A stretch of DNA of 64,000 nucleotides from Limonium bicolor. Taxonomy: Eukaryota; Streptophyta; Magnoliopsida; Caryophyllales; Plumbaginaceae. The stretch lies in NCBI GenBank assembly GCA_023374045.1, contig CM041780.1, positions 89,121,627 through 89,185,626 on the forward strand, written 5' to 3'. Both the position numbers and the translations under genes were made by a program. Under the pieces are notes generated by a model. The model worked only from the letters and a program-made list of their open reading frames with translations, had not been told where the DNA came from and did no database searches. This document shows positions 12,769 through 23,585 of the stretch, piece by piece; position 1 is the first letter of the stretch, and every line of letters begins with the position of its first letter.

Positions 12769-15700
12769 ACCCGGGGGAATTTCTTAACGCTCCTTTTTGC
12801 CCCGGGACTGTCCCGTTAGCCGAAAATTGAGTTACAGTTTATAACCCCATATAACTCAATGTAACCACTTAACATATTATTATTGACTATAAAAATGTCA
12901 ATAAACACTTGGAACTCATAGCGACTAATTATTTTTCAGAAAATCCTTAAAGCACAAAAACGCACCTTTGGGTGTCACAAAAATGCGTTTTACGCAATTG
13001 CCTTGAAGTTTTTGAGGAGCCATGAGTTGATAATATTAAAAGGTGATAAATTGAAAATCTAAATCAATTAATTCCAGTGCTAAAATCATAGCACAACCAG
13101 GGGCTATTTTTGAGTCAAAAGGTACCTAAAATCAGCATTTTTACCTTAAAACTTTCACCTTTTACCATAATAAAAATGTACCAATTAAATGTGGGAACCT
13201 ATTACACATATTAGTATGGTCTTAGTACAATATAATGTAACAAAAATCAAATGAAAAATCAATCCCATTTAACCTCTATACCATGCGCCATTTAAGGTGT
13301 ATATTGGCTAGATTTTTACAAAAATGTTGTCTTATGCTAACGTGACTCATCCAGCATGTGTTACATGATAAAGTATCAAATAAATACTGTCAATTGAACC
13401 TTCACCCACTGTGTAACCTGCAAGGGATAAGCAAGGAAGATTAGTATATGACAAGAATGAAATTAAAAAAATGCTAAAAGTGAAGCTAGATTACAATAAT
13501 GTAAAGGTGGTGACTAGATAAGCAAACAACCATGTGCTGTCCTATGGGCTGGAGATTTCTATACAGAAAGGAGGGAGTTATTGCCTACAATAATCAAAAG
13601 AAACACTACCTAACAATGCATTATCCTTTGTCAAATAACAAACAAAAATCAATTGTCTTATATGACATGTGTGCCCGATTTTGTCAAAGAAAGGAGTCTT
13701 GTTTACCTTATTAAAAATCAAGCTAGATTATCTACAAACATAGCCATGTTCCTATGTTATTAATTGTCAAAAGTCAAATGCCATACTAACCATTACATTA
13801 CCGTAAGTGCTAGAGGGAATCAAGGGAGAAACAACACTTAAATTGCTAAATTATTACCTTGGTCACCTTGTCTTGTCTTCTAGTTTCAAGTGGCCAACAA
13901 AGCTCCATTATTTCCCTTGTAATCAACCAATTTCTTGCAATCAATTAAGGGGCTTTCTTGAGCCAATCAATCAAGTAATTAACAAAGAAAAGCTAGACAA
14001 TTATTGGCATTAAACTATCAAAAGAAATTGATTCATTCAATTGCCTTCTTCTAATACCAACGTGAGCTTCATTCTTCATTGCCTTCCATGGCCGAATGGT
14101 AAGCTCCCCCTCATTCTCTTTTCTTCTTCATTGACATTAATTCCTTAGAGCTTCAAAGCTCCATTAATGGTGTTCTAAGCTCTAACACCATTTCTATGTA
14201 ATTTCCTAGTTAAATCTACTAAGTCTTGAAGCAAGAATCATCCTAGGAATTCTTAAAATTTTTGCCAAGGTTAGATGCTCCAAAGGAGGTTCCTAGATTC
14301 AACAACAACACAAGGAACAACAAGATCAAGTTAAGGTATATTTTTATGTTGAAAAATCCTAAGTAATTATCTAAATCATTTTCAAAAATTTAAGAGCTTC
14401 TAAATCTATATTCTCTTCATTATTTCATGAAGGAAACTTGGATCTACAATCATCACAAGGTGTATCAAAAATACCTTGATAAATTCCTAAGGTAAACTCT
14501 TGTAAAATTTACTCCAAATCTTATTTATAAGTTTTGTTAGAAGTCTAACAAATGGATCTCCTAAATATATATGGTGGCCGAATTCTCTTCATCAAAATAG
14601 CATTTGGAGAGCTTGGGATTCAAGGAGAAAATCAAGTACAAGAATTGTCTTGATTTAAGGAGTAAGTATATATATTAAGGTTCATTAAGTTTAAGCTTGA
14701 TTTAAGCTTCAAACTTTGGTATAAAAAAAATTTATACATAACCTCTAAATAATTAAGGAACCAAAATACTATGGGAATAATGTTAAGAAAATAATTTATA
14801 ACATATAAGGTAGATTATTACCTTAAGGTATAATTATGTGTCACAAAATTAATTAAGATACATATATATATGTAAACCGAAATACCTAAGAGTTATTTGT
14901 TCTATTTTGAGATTATAATCATTCTAAGTCATTAGCATAATTTTTAGAAGTGTTATATGGCTTATACATTTATATGTATTTATTATAAGGTTTAAATCAA
15001 GTTTTAAAACCATATGGTAAAATAAAATCAGGCCGAGAATGATATGGGTTTATTTGGGTGATTTTCGAAATATATAAGAATATTAACTTATATTATAAAT
15101 TTTTGGAATATTAAAAATAGCTACAAGTATTTAAATGGCTAGTTTATAAAGTTATGTGGCTAAAATGTAAATTTTGAAAAGTTTAGAGTACAAAGAATAA
15201 AAACCGAGAACAAAGGGGTTTGTTTGGTATATTTACATTATAATATAAATAGGAATTAATATTATGAATTTTGGTGAATTTAAATAAGTGTTTAAGTGTT
15301 AAAATAAATTTAATAAAGTTTTGGGGCTATTTTGTAATTATTGGAAAATATAGTGTACGACTGAGAGTTACTTATGATTTTATGGGTTTATTAAAGTATT
15401 AATTATGAAATTAAGTCTTGGCCAAAGTGTTGACCAAAAACTTTGGGTTAAAATGATTTATGACATAAAATATTAAGTTTATAAAAGTCTTGGGGTGAAT
15501 ATGTAATTTATGGAAGATTCTATATAAAACCGAATTAGTTTGGGGCGAAATCATAATTTAAGAAAATATATGGGATACTTCGGTTATTTAAAAGAAATAA
15601 AATATTTAAACTATAGTTTATAAGTTAATATGTAACTTATATAAAGTTTGGGGTTTAAAAGTGAATAAAGGAAAATATAAGTGAAACTGAAAATTAAGGG

Positions 15701-17776
15701 GTTTATTTGTAATTTATAAAAGTTGGTATAATGAGATTGTAATTTACAGAAATTAAGGTGGACGTTTGGTAAATTAAAAAGGGTGTGGATGATTAATAAT
15801 TACAAAGGTTAATGTGGGTAATTAGTGAATAATGCAAGTTATAAGGTTATTTGGCAATTTATAGAAGTTAATATAATTGTTTACAATTTCCAAAAATTAA
15901 TATGGGTATTTAGTAATTATAAAATATGGTTGTTTGGAAAATTGTAAAAGCTAATGGGTTCAAATTATGATTACCAGAAATTATATGTGGTTATCTAGTA
16001 ATTTATAAAGTTGTTGGGTATAAAAAAATAAATATACCAATAATAAGGTTGGTTTTGTAATTTAATAAGGAAGGAAGTAAAACTAGGTAGTATAATGTAT
16101 TATGGTATATTATGGAGTATAATATAAAGTTTATAAAATAATTGTGTTATAATAAAAATGACCAAGGATATAATATAAAGGATAAGTGGAAACAATTATG
16201 AGTATATAATTAAGAAAGTAGAAATATACTACAAGGTGAAAATTCATGATCACATGTGAATATCACATAAAATAACGAACTGTTGAACTACGTAGAACCA
16301 TGGATAAATAACAGGGGGAACTAAAGAACATACGGAGTTAGTATACTACGTAAATAAACTCTACAGTGACAGTACTGTAATATTTAATGAATAGTTATAT
16401 TAATATTACCCGGTATTGCATGTTTAAATAACAGCTTACGGGAAGGAACTACTGAACAGGAACTTGTCAAGCTAGCAGTTACATGGTGAACGCTATGTTA
16501 ATTGTGTGGTCTGAATGTCCTAAGGATTGTCCTAAGGTCCAGCCATTATGTGATAATTGTTTAAGAGCGATATCTGTGATTTTGTGTGTATAATATTGTA
16601 TACTGTATTGCTCAACATTGTTGCGTTGTATGTTTACGCGAACGTCTTATGACTGTAAGTTTATACATCTAAACTGGAACAAGACTAACTGACCTTTAGA
16701 TATTATTGGGCCTAACTGATGGTCAATATTATAGTCGTAACTCAAGGATTGGTTATTATGTCACTGACAAAAAGGGCTAACATATAAAGAGAGGAATCCA
16801 GACTGTTCCGACATTCTGGTTGCGCATTATGATCACTACGAGAGACTTCATGGAGAGTCACTCAAGGAAATCCATCAGCCACATTGGGATGGCGGAGGGC
16901 ACTGCCGTTGGTGCACAGGTTCGACCGGATCGGTCAATTAACCAGGGCCATAGGGTCAACTGGTAACAGTTCCAATGGAACACAGGGACTACTGTCCATT
17001 AATAAGTTTAAGGGTTGTCTTGCATGACGCCTGAGGTGAAAATTAATTGGAAAAGGTTAAATGATTGGTTTAAAAGATAAGGGCCAGGTGGCCAACTAAC
17101 AAGTACAGTTTAATACGCGTATCTTGTTTGGTTATTGTTATGGTTTATTGATATGTGATTATTGGTTATTGCTGTGAATTATTGACATGCAATTATTGGT
17201 TATTGCTATGGATTATTGATGTGTGGTTATTGGTGTTGTGAACTGTTGTACACTGGTGTTTACAGGTGGATTGTATGTGATTGTTAAATGTTTACAGTTA
17301 TTACTTGTAAACCGGTATTTCATGTAAAGAACCTAATATCAAGATGACTAAAACGACTTAAGGAGTCCAAATGATTTAAGACATTTAGCATACCAGCATT
17401 TCGATTGCTGAGCCCTTCAATGGGCCAAACATTCCAGGTTATTGAAGAGACTCAAGCCGGAGTGCGGGACACGGGGGTAGCAGTTGTGTTTTCAACAAAT
17501 ACTTTTGGTTTTATTTTGTATGGTATTAAGAAGGTTGTTGTATTCAGTTAGTTGCTCATTTAGTTGGATTGGGTTGTAATAATTAGAGTGCTCAGTATCT
17601 GTTCATCACAGCGTGAGGGATTGTATTGTTGGAAAGAGTAAGGATGCCTTGTTGCTCACAAGGGCGAGTAACGGCGTGTATCACCAAGGTAGATAGTTTT
17701 ATTTTCCGCTGCGAATTGTTATTTATTATGCTATGACTTGCGACATTATTACAGGTTTAGGACTAGGGGTGTTACA
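12769..17776 (+). repeat. 3' LTR of element A, second part
   Basis: This continues the LTR after the S1 duplication (AAAGT at 12764-12768). The distal part, from about 15660, is the copy of 1-2127. The unmatched part (12769-15660) is AT-rich and has no credible gene. Several AAGGTA-type donor-like sites lie at 14090-14670. Counting both parts without S1, the LTR of A is about 5.6 kb long. Confidence 0.85.
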
Positions 17777-17781
17777 ACAAT

Positions 17782-19354
17782 ATAAAGTACAAAACAAATT
17801 CCAAATAGATTACCCTAACCCCCCCCCCCCAAACACCCTAAAACCCACCATAGGAAAGCTAAAAACGTCGAAGACATTTTTTGGGTTTGTAGTAGTGGGT
17901 TTAGGTTTAAAATACACCATACAACAATAATAATACACTATAAAACAATAATGATTTTTTTATCGGTTCCGAAGTTTGTAATCGAATTCACCACTTATTA
18001 CTTAATGAATCATAATATTAAATTAATAATCATATTATCATTTTAGTGTATCATCATATACATGTAAAATAAATTTTTTAAAAAATTGTCAAAACATATC
18101 CATGATTGGTCTTGTTTTGAAGAGCTTGAATTTAGGTGAACAATGATATAATTTTTTTTTCATTTTGGACGTATATATTAAAAGTTACAACCATTTAAAG
18201 TTAATATAGTAAAAAAACACTTCAGCCAGTAAAACAGTCCAGTCAATAGCTAACTAGGATTGCCAAATCTTGTCTGTAGGATCTGTGACGTGCGGAAGTT
18301 TCAATCTTCCTCGCCTAGATGTAGCCAACGTGGCTACAAACACCTGTAGCCAAGATTTTGCGTAAGATAAATAAAGAGTAATACTGAAATGCACCATTCT
18401 CAACACCCCTTGTTCGGGATATGGAGCAACCTGATAATTGATATCATGAGTCCACCTTGAATATGAGCCAACAAGTCCACTGCCTAAAATCAACATATCC
18501 CCGCAACTAAATATCTGATACTGATATGGTAATCTTAGTCAATGGGTCGGGTTGATATCAACTCTAATCCAATCCATTTAAAATATCATCATCCCAACTC
18601 AACCCAAAAATGGATGAGTCAAAAAATCATGAACCTAATCCAATCCATTTAAAATTTTTCAACCCTAACCTAACCCATCTAACCCATTTTTTAAGTCTAC
18701 AATAATTTAGATGGATTAGGAGTAGAAATTAATGTAGAAATCCAAAAACATCTAGCGCTAGCCGACACACTAATTAGGATGGAACAAAAGGAAGAGAAGT
18801 AATCTTACTTGATCATTTTTTATCGACCCAACTTTAAACAAATTCCATGTTATGCCAAAAATCTAGAGTAGTGCACAAATTTCCCATGAATAGAAAACAT
18901 CTATAACTCATACTTTCCATAAGCTTATTTTTATCAATCCTAATCCTAGAGTTTTATCTCTGCTGGGGAGGAATCCTATCTAGATCTTTACATGATCATA
19001 GTGCCCTTAATAAAAAGGAAACATAAATGAAAACCTTCATTATGCATTAGAGAATTACACTAAAGGCAAATCTTCTAAAGTTAGAAATAATTTATGAACT
19101 GAGTGCTCAAAGCCTCAAACTATGACTGACAATATTAAGATAATTACACCCGTTTAAACTGAGTGCTCATGTCTGAGAAAGGTACAATCACAATCAGTTA
19201 ATCGTTACCAACAATTGAGAAACTTTTATGCAGTACGATATTCACATTGCTGGCTTTAGAATTCACTGAGAGGTCTATCATCAAGATCCTACTTATAAAA
19301 AATGTATATCACATACTTTTATTTAGCCTTCTAGAAAATCTAAACATACCAGTT
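17782..19354. other. Unassigned flank between elements A and B
   Basis: AT-rich sequence without LTR similarity. It holds a run of cytosines (17818-17830) and a degenerate direct repeat of AATCCAATCCATTTAAAAT near 18570-18660. One minus-strand frame (18254-18511) is described separately. I see no other gene. Confidence 0.5.
18254..18511 (-). other. Unrecognised open frame, possible exon or old protein fragment
   Basis: The frame is open about 15 codons upstream of its first ATG (18496) and ends at TAG 18254-18256, about 95 codons in all. Its composition is protein-like (GDMLILGSGLVGSYSRW, then NYQVAPYPEQG, then LPHVTDPTDKIWQS), unlike the low-complexity frames around it. I do not recognise the family and could not tie it to a transposon. 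It may equally be chance. Confidence 0.2.
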
Positions 19355-19384
19355 GTGTTCAATGTAGAAATTTGTCTCTGGAAT

Positions 19385-19583
19385 GGACCGACCCAGAGGG
19401 TTTGGGTCGGTTGGTTTAACTCTGGGTCGGACTGATGGTTTTCAAAAGACGGAAAAATTTCTAAGATGGACCGACCCATAAGGTTGGGTCGGTCGTGGGT
19501 CGGTCTAAGGGAATTGTTCGAACCAGAAAATTTCTGGGACGGACCGACCCAGGGGTTGGGTCTGTCGGTGGGTCGGTCGACCC
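19385..19583. repeat. Hairpin-repeat array in the B 5' LTR
   Basis: There are three units built on GGACCGACCCA ... TGGGTCGGTC, with extra copies of the TGGGTCGG arm. The 3' LTR copy has about two further units, so the truncation of this LTR falls within the array. Confidence 0.8.
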
Positions 19584-20640
19584 TTAACACTTAAAAAAAA
19601 GAAAAAAAAGGAAAAAAAAGAGATGCTTAATGGTATTAATGGTACACCATTAAGGGGGCAATGATGATTGGAAACCTAGAGACCTAGGGGATTAAGTAAG
19701 GAAATGACTTTAATGTTTAAAACTAAGTTTGTAAGGTTAAGTATAAAACTTAAGAAGTGTTAGATGGGGATCATTATGGGTTAAGTAAGTTAATAAGTTA
19801 GGTAATGTCTAGATAATTAATAACCTAAGTTTGATGAATTCTAGGACTTGAAAGGTTGGAACCCAGAGGAGATTAGACAAGGGGACAATCGACGGTGAAC
19901 GGTACAATCTTTCTTGTGACCTGCTTGCTAACGAGGTGTCCCTCAGCTTGTGTGCTATCTGTTTATTTGCTATGACTAAGACAAGATAAAGCATGCAACT
20001 GGTTATACTTGTTCTAGTTGTGAATGTGTTTTCCTTACACTAACCCACGAGACTTGAGATTGTTACTAACTAAGTTTAGTACTTATTGAGTTAAGAAAAG
20101 GAGTTAAGTATTGGTATCTGTTGGTTAATACCCGTTAAGGTTTAACTTACACATAGTTTGTAAGATTTTCACTAACTGAAACTTAAGGGGGGAGTGAGGA
20201 ACCCGGGACTGACTCCGGTCATGCATGCTAAGGAAAGGGGGTCGGTATCTGAATCAGATCCGTCCTTTGCTTAAGGACTTGTCTTCGGACTTGTTGCCTA
20301 GGGTCGGTTACCGGCTCAGCTACACTGGACCCCCGTCCAAGGTAAGGTGGCATTAAGATGGTGCAGTAGGATCACCTAAATCCTAAGTTTAAGGTAAGAT
20401 ACAACCATTTCCATTCTAGAAACGGTTTGTATACTGAGATTAAGATAAGGATAAGACTGAGGTAAGTTAAGGTGAACTGAGGTTAAGTGGAATCAGGTCT
20501 AAGGAGGTGGTTACTAACCCGCTTGGTAAGGGAACGCTTGAGTCGTTCATTTGTGTGTGAACTATGTATGTTCATCTGTGGATGGTTGTTTATTGCACTT
20601 CATATTATGATTGTGTATCTAATCAATTTCCATGTTATCG

Positions 20641-20737
20641 ACAATTAGTCGTCGTAGCCCCGTTAGCTTGGGGGCCATGAGAGGGCGTACCAGCATTCGT
20701 GCTGACCCCCTTTGGGGGCTGTTTTTACACTTGCAGG
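20641..20737 (+). other. Three-hairpin module in the B 5' LTR
   Basis: Stem I is GCCCC with GGGGGC, stem II is CAGC(ATTCGT)GCTG, and stem III is CCCCC(TTT)GGGGG. A T-run and TTGCAGGTAAG follow, which looks like a splice acceptor. The arrangement matches the other seven LTR copies. Confidence 0.7.
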
Positions 20738-21091
20738 TAAGAGGCCCATGAAGTCACACCACGAGAGTAGGAGCGGTTAGACTTAGGATGGGTTACTTAT
20801 TTTTGAGCACGGGTTGCGCATGTGCGCCTGTCTGTTTATATTTAAACTGATGTAAGTTTGTGCCTATGACTTAGATACTTAAACTCGGTTGGTTGGTGGT
20901 ATTTTGGTTGGTGGTATTTTGGTCGGTTGTGTATTTTTGGATAAGTGTTGTAAATCGGTAAGGTTCGGTATATTCTAATGATCAGACCGTGGCAAGGTCC
21001 CGGTGTTTGTTATATCCGCTGCGACGTTTGTGATTAAGTTGTTAAGTTTTGCGATATCCACGAATGGCTTTGGACGGGGTGTTACGAAAAG

Positions 21092-21119
21092 TGGTATCAG
21101 AGCGTAGTTACGCTCTGGT
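21092..21119 (+). other. Primer-binding site of B with overlapping hairpin
   Basis: TGGTATCAGAGC lies at 21092-21103, six bases after the LTR. Bases 21096-21105 pair with 21110-21119 (10 bp, one G-T pair) around AGTT. The closing pair is T-A here, versus G-C in A and A-T in C. Confidence 0.9.
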
Positions 21120-21957
21120 CTTGAAATACCGGACATAAGTAACCACCGAGTTAGGTTATGAGTTAAGACATAAGTAATGGGTTAAGGGTGTGAGAAGTTT
21201 AAGTGAGTAGAGTCAGATGACCACTATTAAGTGTGGATCGTCTTTACCGTCTACGGACGTTATAAATTTGTTAACCGAAACAGTGGTGGATACGAATCTA
21301 ATGTGAGTTGTGATTGTTCAGATGTCAGGAAGGAGAGGCCGAGGCCGTGGTAGAGGCGATGATGCTTCAGAGATACCGGGAGGGCAGACGATCGCAGAGA
21401 TCGTAGCTGCCGCTTTAGGGCACATGGGCTATCAGCCTGGTGTAGGTGCACCACCTCCACCGCCACAGCCCCAGGAACCGAATTGGGTGAAGAGTCTGGC
21501 CGACCTTCGACCCGCACACTTTAAGGGGGAGACAGATCCCACTAAGCTTGAGGCGTGCATCTCCGAGCTGGAGACCGCCTTCGAGACCCTTGACGTCCTT
21601 GCTGGGATCAAGGTGCGTCTAGCTGCGTTCTACCTGAAGGGGGCAGCAGGCGATTGGTGGAAGCTGGTGAGGGCCGAGCATGTGGCCAATCCAGACTTCG
21701 GCTGGGACCAGTACACAGTATTGCTACGAGCAAAGTACTATCCCGCCCTTGTCCAGACGAAGAAGCGCCTACAGTTGGATGCGCTCAAGCAGACAGACAA
21801 GATGACGGTAGACGAGTATTACTCGGAGTTTACCGCCTTGCTTCGTCTTCTGCCAGGTCTAGGATATTCAGACCAGATACTGGTGGACCGCTTCTATGGC
21901 GGGCTTAGCCATCGACTCCTCTACGGCATGGGGCCGACGAGCTATACTACCTTGCAG

Positions 21958-22043
21958 GTAATGAGAATGGATGAGATAAGAGTAAGTAAATGAGTAAAAT
22001 TTAGACTGTGGGAAATAAGAGAAACTAATACTTTGGAAAGCAG
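21958..22043 (+). other. gag intron 1 of element B (86 bp)
   Basis: CAG|GTAATG to AAAGCAG|GAG, with ACTAATA upstream of the acceptor as a branch site. Removal joins TTLQ to ECYHAAAKVEIT in frame. The homologous junction in C has the same exon ends but a different intron sequence. Confidence 0.75.
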
Positions 22044-22291
22044 GAGTGCTATCATGCCGCTGCTAAGGTTGAGATAACCGTCCAGCTGAGGGACGAGGAC
22101 AATGCTAAGAGAAAGAACGCCGGGAAGAGCACCGAGCATCAAGGGCAAGGAGGGTACAAGAAACAGAAGTACCAGCCTCAAGCCCAGAAAGGTCAGAACC
22201 AAAAAGGAAGGAAAGGAGAAGGCTCCAGAAGAGCCACTGAAGTTGACATATGCATATGCAGCTAAGCCCCTGCGCTCAAGGGCGCTAAAGG

Positions 22292-22371
22292 GTAAAGAAG
22301 TTAATATAGAGTGAGTTAAGAGACAATTAACAACCGTTTAAGATATGAGTACTAACATTGTGAATGATTAG
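22292..22371 (+). other. gag intron 2 of element B (80 bp)
   Basis: AAAGG|GTAAAG to GATTAG|GAT, phase 1, with a perfect TACTAAC branch site at 22350-22356. Removal joins the basic linker to the zinc-knuckle exon. Confidence 0.75.
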
Positions 22372-22713
22372 GATCTGAGACTGATAAGGGAGCCGGTGGT
22401 AGCTACCAGTGACGCTACATCTGTCAGTGGTGTCACAAGGACCACCTTGGGCTCGATTGTAAGGGAAAACAAGGTTGAGTGCAACTACTGTGGGGTGTAC
22501 GGGCACCGAGCATACGAGTGCTTCCGGAACCCCGCTAGCAGAGCCTTTAGGCTCGAGATGAGGGGCAAGGGCAAGACTGATCAGGGAGCTGGATCTGACA
22601 GTCAGAAGAGAGTGCAGCAAGCTGCAGACAAGAACCCACGGGTAGCCCAGAAGTCGGACCCACACTACACATGGTGGACCGGGACGATGAGCCTGAACCC
22701 TCATCGAGACCAG

Positions 22714-22845
22714 GTACTGCTAAAACCGTTAAGTGATATAATTACCTGCTTACCGCATTATCATGCATGTTTGGTGAATAATTGAGTTAAGTGAGAATAA
22801 GATAAGATTAGAACTTAAGTGAGATATGACCTATTACCACCTTAG
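22714..22845 (+). other. Intron 3 of element B, between the Gag zinc knuckles and AlkB (132 bp)
   Basis: CCAG|GTACTG to CACCTTAG|GAAAC, phase 1. Splicing gives an unbroken Gag-AlkB frame (RPG joined to NFNICYP). Retention brings a stop a few codons into the intron. C has an intron at the same codon and phase. Confidence 0.75.
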
Positions 22846-23585
22846 GAAACTTCAATATTTGCTATCCAATGCCTTCAACACCTAACCCGGAATACACCAA
22901 CATCGAAACCCGAGACTTTCCAACCGGACAATGTCAGGTCATCCGCCCAGGTATGATATTATTAAGGGGATACCTGACACCCGAAGCACAGATAGCCATC
23001 ATCAGGAGATGCAGTCAACTAGGATTGGGACCGGGAGGTTTTTATACATCGGAGTACCCAGGAGGAGCAAGAATGAAGTTAAAGATGATGAGCTTAGGCA
23101 AGGATTGGAATCCATATGCCAAGACTTACCAAACCGTGAGGACACAAGATGGAGTCTCACCACCAGGCATACCCGAAGAGTTCCATCCGGTAAATACACA
23201 AGTCATGGAAATCGCTCAGCAGTTGGAAGCTGAACCGATTCCAGACATACAAGTAGACATTTGCATGGTAAACTTCTACGAGAAAGACGGGCGACTCGGA
23301 CTACACCAGGATAAGGACGAGACAACGGGGTCTCTCGAAAGAGGGATACCCGTAGTGTCTTGGTCCATTGGGGATGATGCAGAATTTTTATACGGCGAGC
23401 AGAAGCGTGCGGACCGTGCAAATAAGTTAGTACTTAAGTCTAGAGATGTATTAATTATGGGAGGAAAATCGAGAATGTTGTATCATGGGATTAAGAGAAT
23501 TAAGCTGAATACAACACCGTCAGCAGTGATTAATGCGACGCATATGAAACCAGGACGGTTAAACCTAATCTTTAGACAATATTAG
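22846..23585 (+). CDS. AlkB-type 2-oxoglutarate/Fe(II) dioxygenase exon of element B, intact
   Basis: AlkB enzymes use Fe(II), oxygen and 2-oxoglutarate to remove alkyl groups, mainly methyl, from nucleic-acid bases, releasing formaldehyde. The exon is open throughout (2 + 738 bases including the stop). Numbering from the internal ATG at 22869 (238 residues), the iron ligands are H146 and D148 (GLHQDKDE) and H206 (YHGI). The 2-oxoglutarate and nucleotide-lid signature near the end reads R230-L-N232-L-I-F-R236, RxNxTxR with T replaced by I. An N-terminal GGFY and a KMMSLGKDW block resemble the ALKBH1 branch as I know it. It sits between Gag and Pol and joins Gag in frame by removal of intron 3; it could also be translated from the internal ATG. 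No signal peptide or membrane segment is visible. The substrate is not shown by the sequence. Confidence 0.85.

Larger units (their letters stand above)
1..17776 (+). mobile_element. Element A: Ty3/gypsy chromovirus, 5' LTR cut by window edge, nested solo LTR in 3' LTR
   Basis: The order is 5' LTR (partial), initiator-Met primer-binding site, gag, AlkB remnant, decayed pol, integrase tail with chromodomain, two polypurine tracts and 3' LTR. The 3' LTR starts TGAAATACCCC at 7889, is interrupted by solo LTR S1 and its target duplication, resumes at 12769 and ends GGGGTGTTACA at 17776. The next five bases (ACAAT) should be the target duplication, but the partner lies outside the window. The two LTR copies are nearly identical where they overlap (1-2127 versus about 15660-17776), whereas pol is almost unreadable. 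I therefore read A as a defective copy moved by proteins from relatives. The chromodomain and the order of domains place it in the chromoviruses; Tekay/Del is the likely clade. Confidence 0.85.
19355..21086 (+). repeat. 5' LTR of element B, truncated at its 5' end
   Basis: This matches 44020-45744 closely and ends GGGGTGTTAC with a G in place of the final A. Similarity stops at about 19355, inside the hairpin-repeat array, so the promoter half is missing. It contains the array remainder (19385-19583), a three-hairpin module (20641-20737), and CCGCTGCGA near 21018. Confidence 0.85.
21322..22713 (+). pseudogene. gag of element B, three exons, with frameshifts and one stop
   Basis: Exon 1 (21322-21957, 212 codons) starts MSGRRGRGRGRG, chosen by comparison with C, and carries the Gag core (NWVKSLADLR, WWKLV, DFGWDQYT, KYYPALV). 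Exon 2 (22044-22291) is the basic linker, KRKNAGKS through LTYAYAAKPLRS, with a +1 shift near 22215. Exon 3 (22372-22713) holds both zinc knuckles, CX2CX3HX4C and CX2CX4HX4C. It has a TGA at about 22410 and a +1 shift at about 22475, corrected further on. Introns 1 and 2 are 86 and 80 bases. Exon 3 is 342 bases, exactly as in C. With intron 3 kept, the frame ends shortly after SSRPGTAKTVK. Confidence 0.8.

Noticed and set aside
17733..17930. Short frame crossing the end of element A
   Set aside because: It spans an LTR terminus and a cytosine run; no protein features.
20700..20730. Bacterial-type terminator (GC hairpin plus T-run)
   Set aside because: The CCCCC/GGGGG stem with following Ts mimics one, but the context is a plant LTR and the motif is part of a larger conserved module.
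21654..22202. Alternative frames over gag of B, including a hydrophobic minus-strand frame
   Set aside because: Shadows of gag exons; the true frame has the Gag motifs and matches C.
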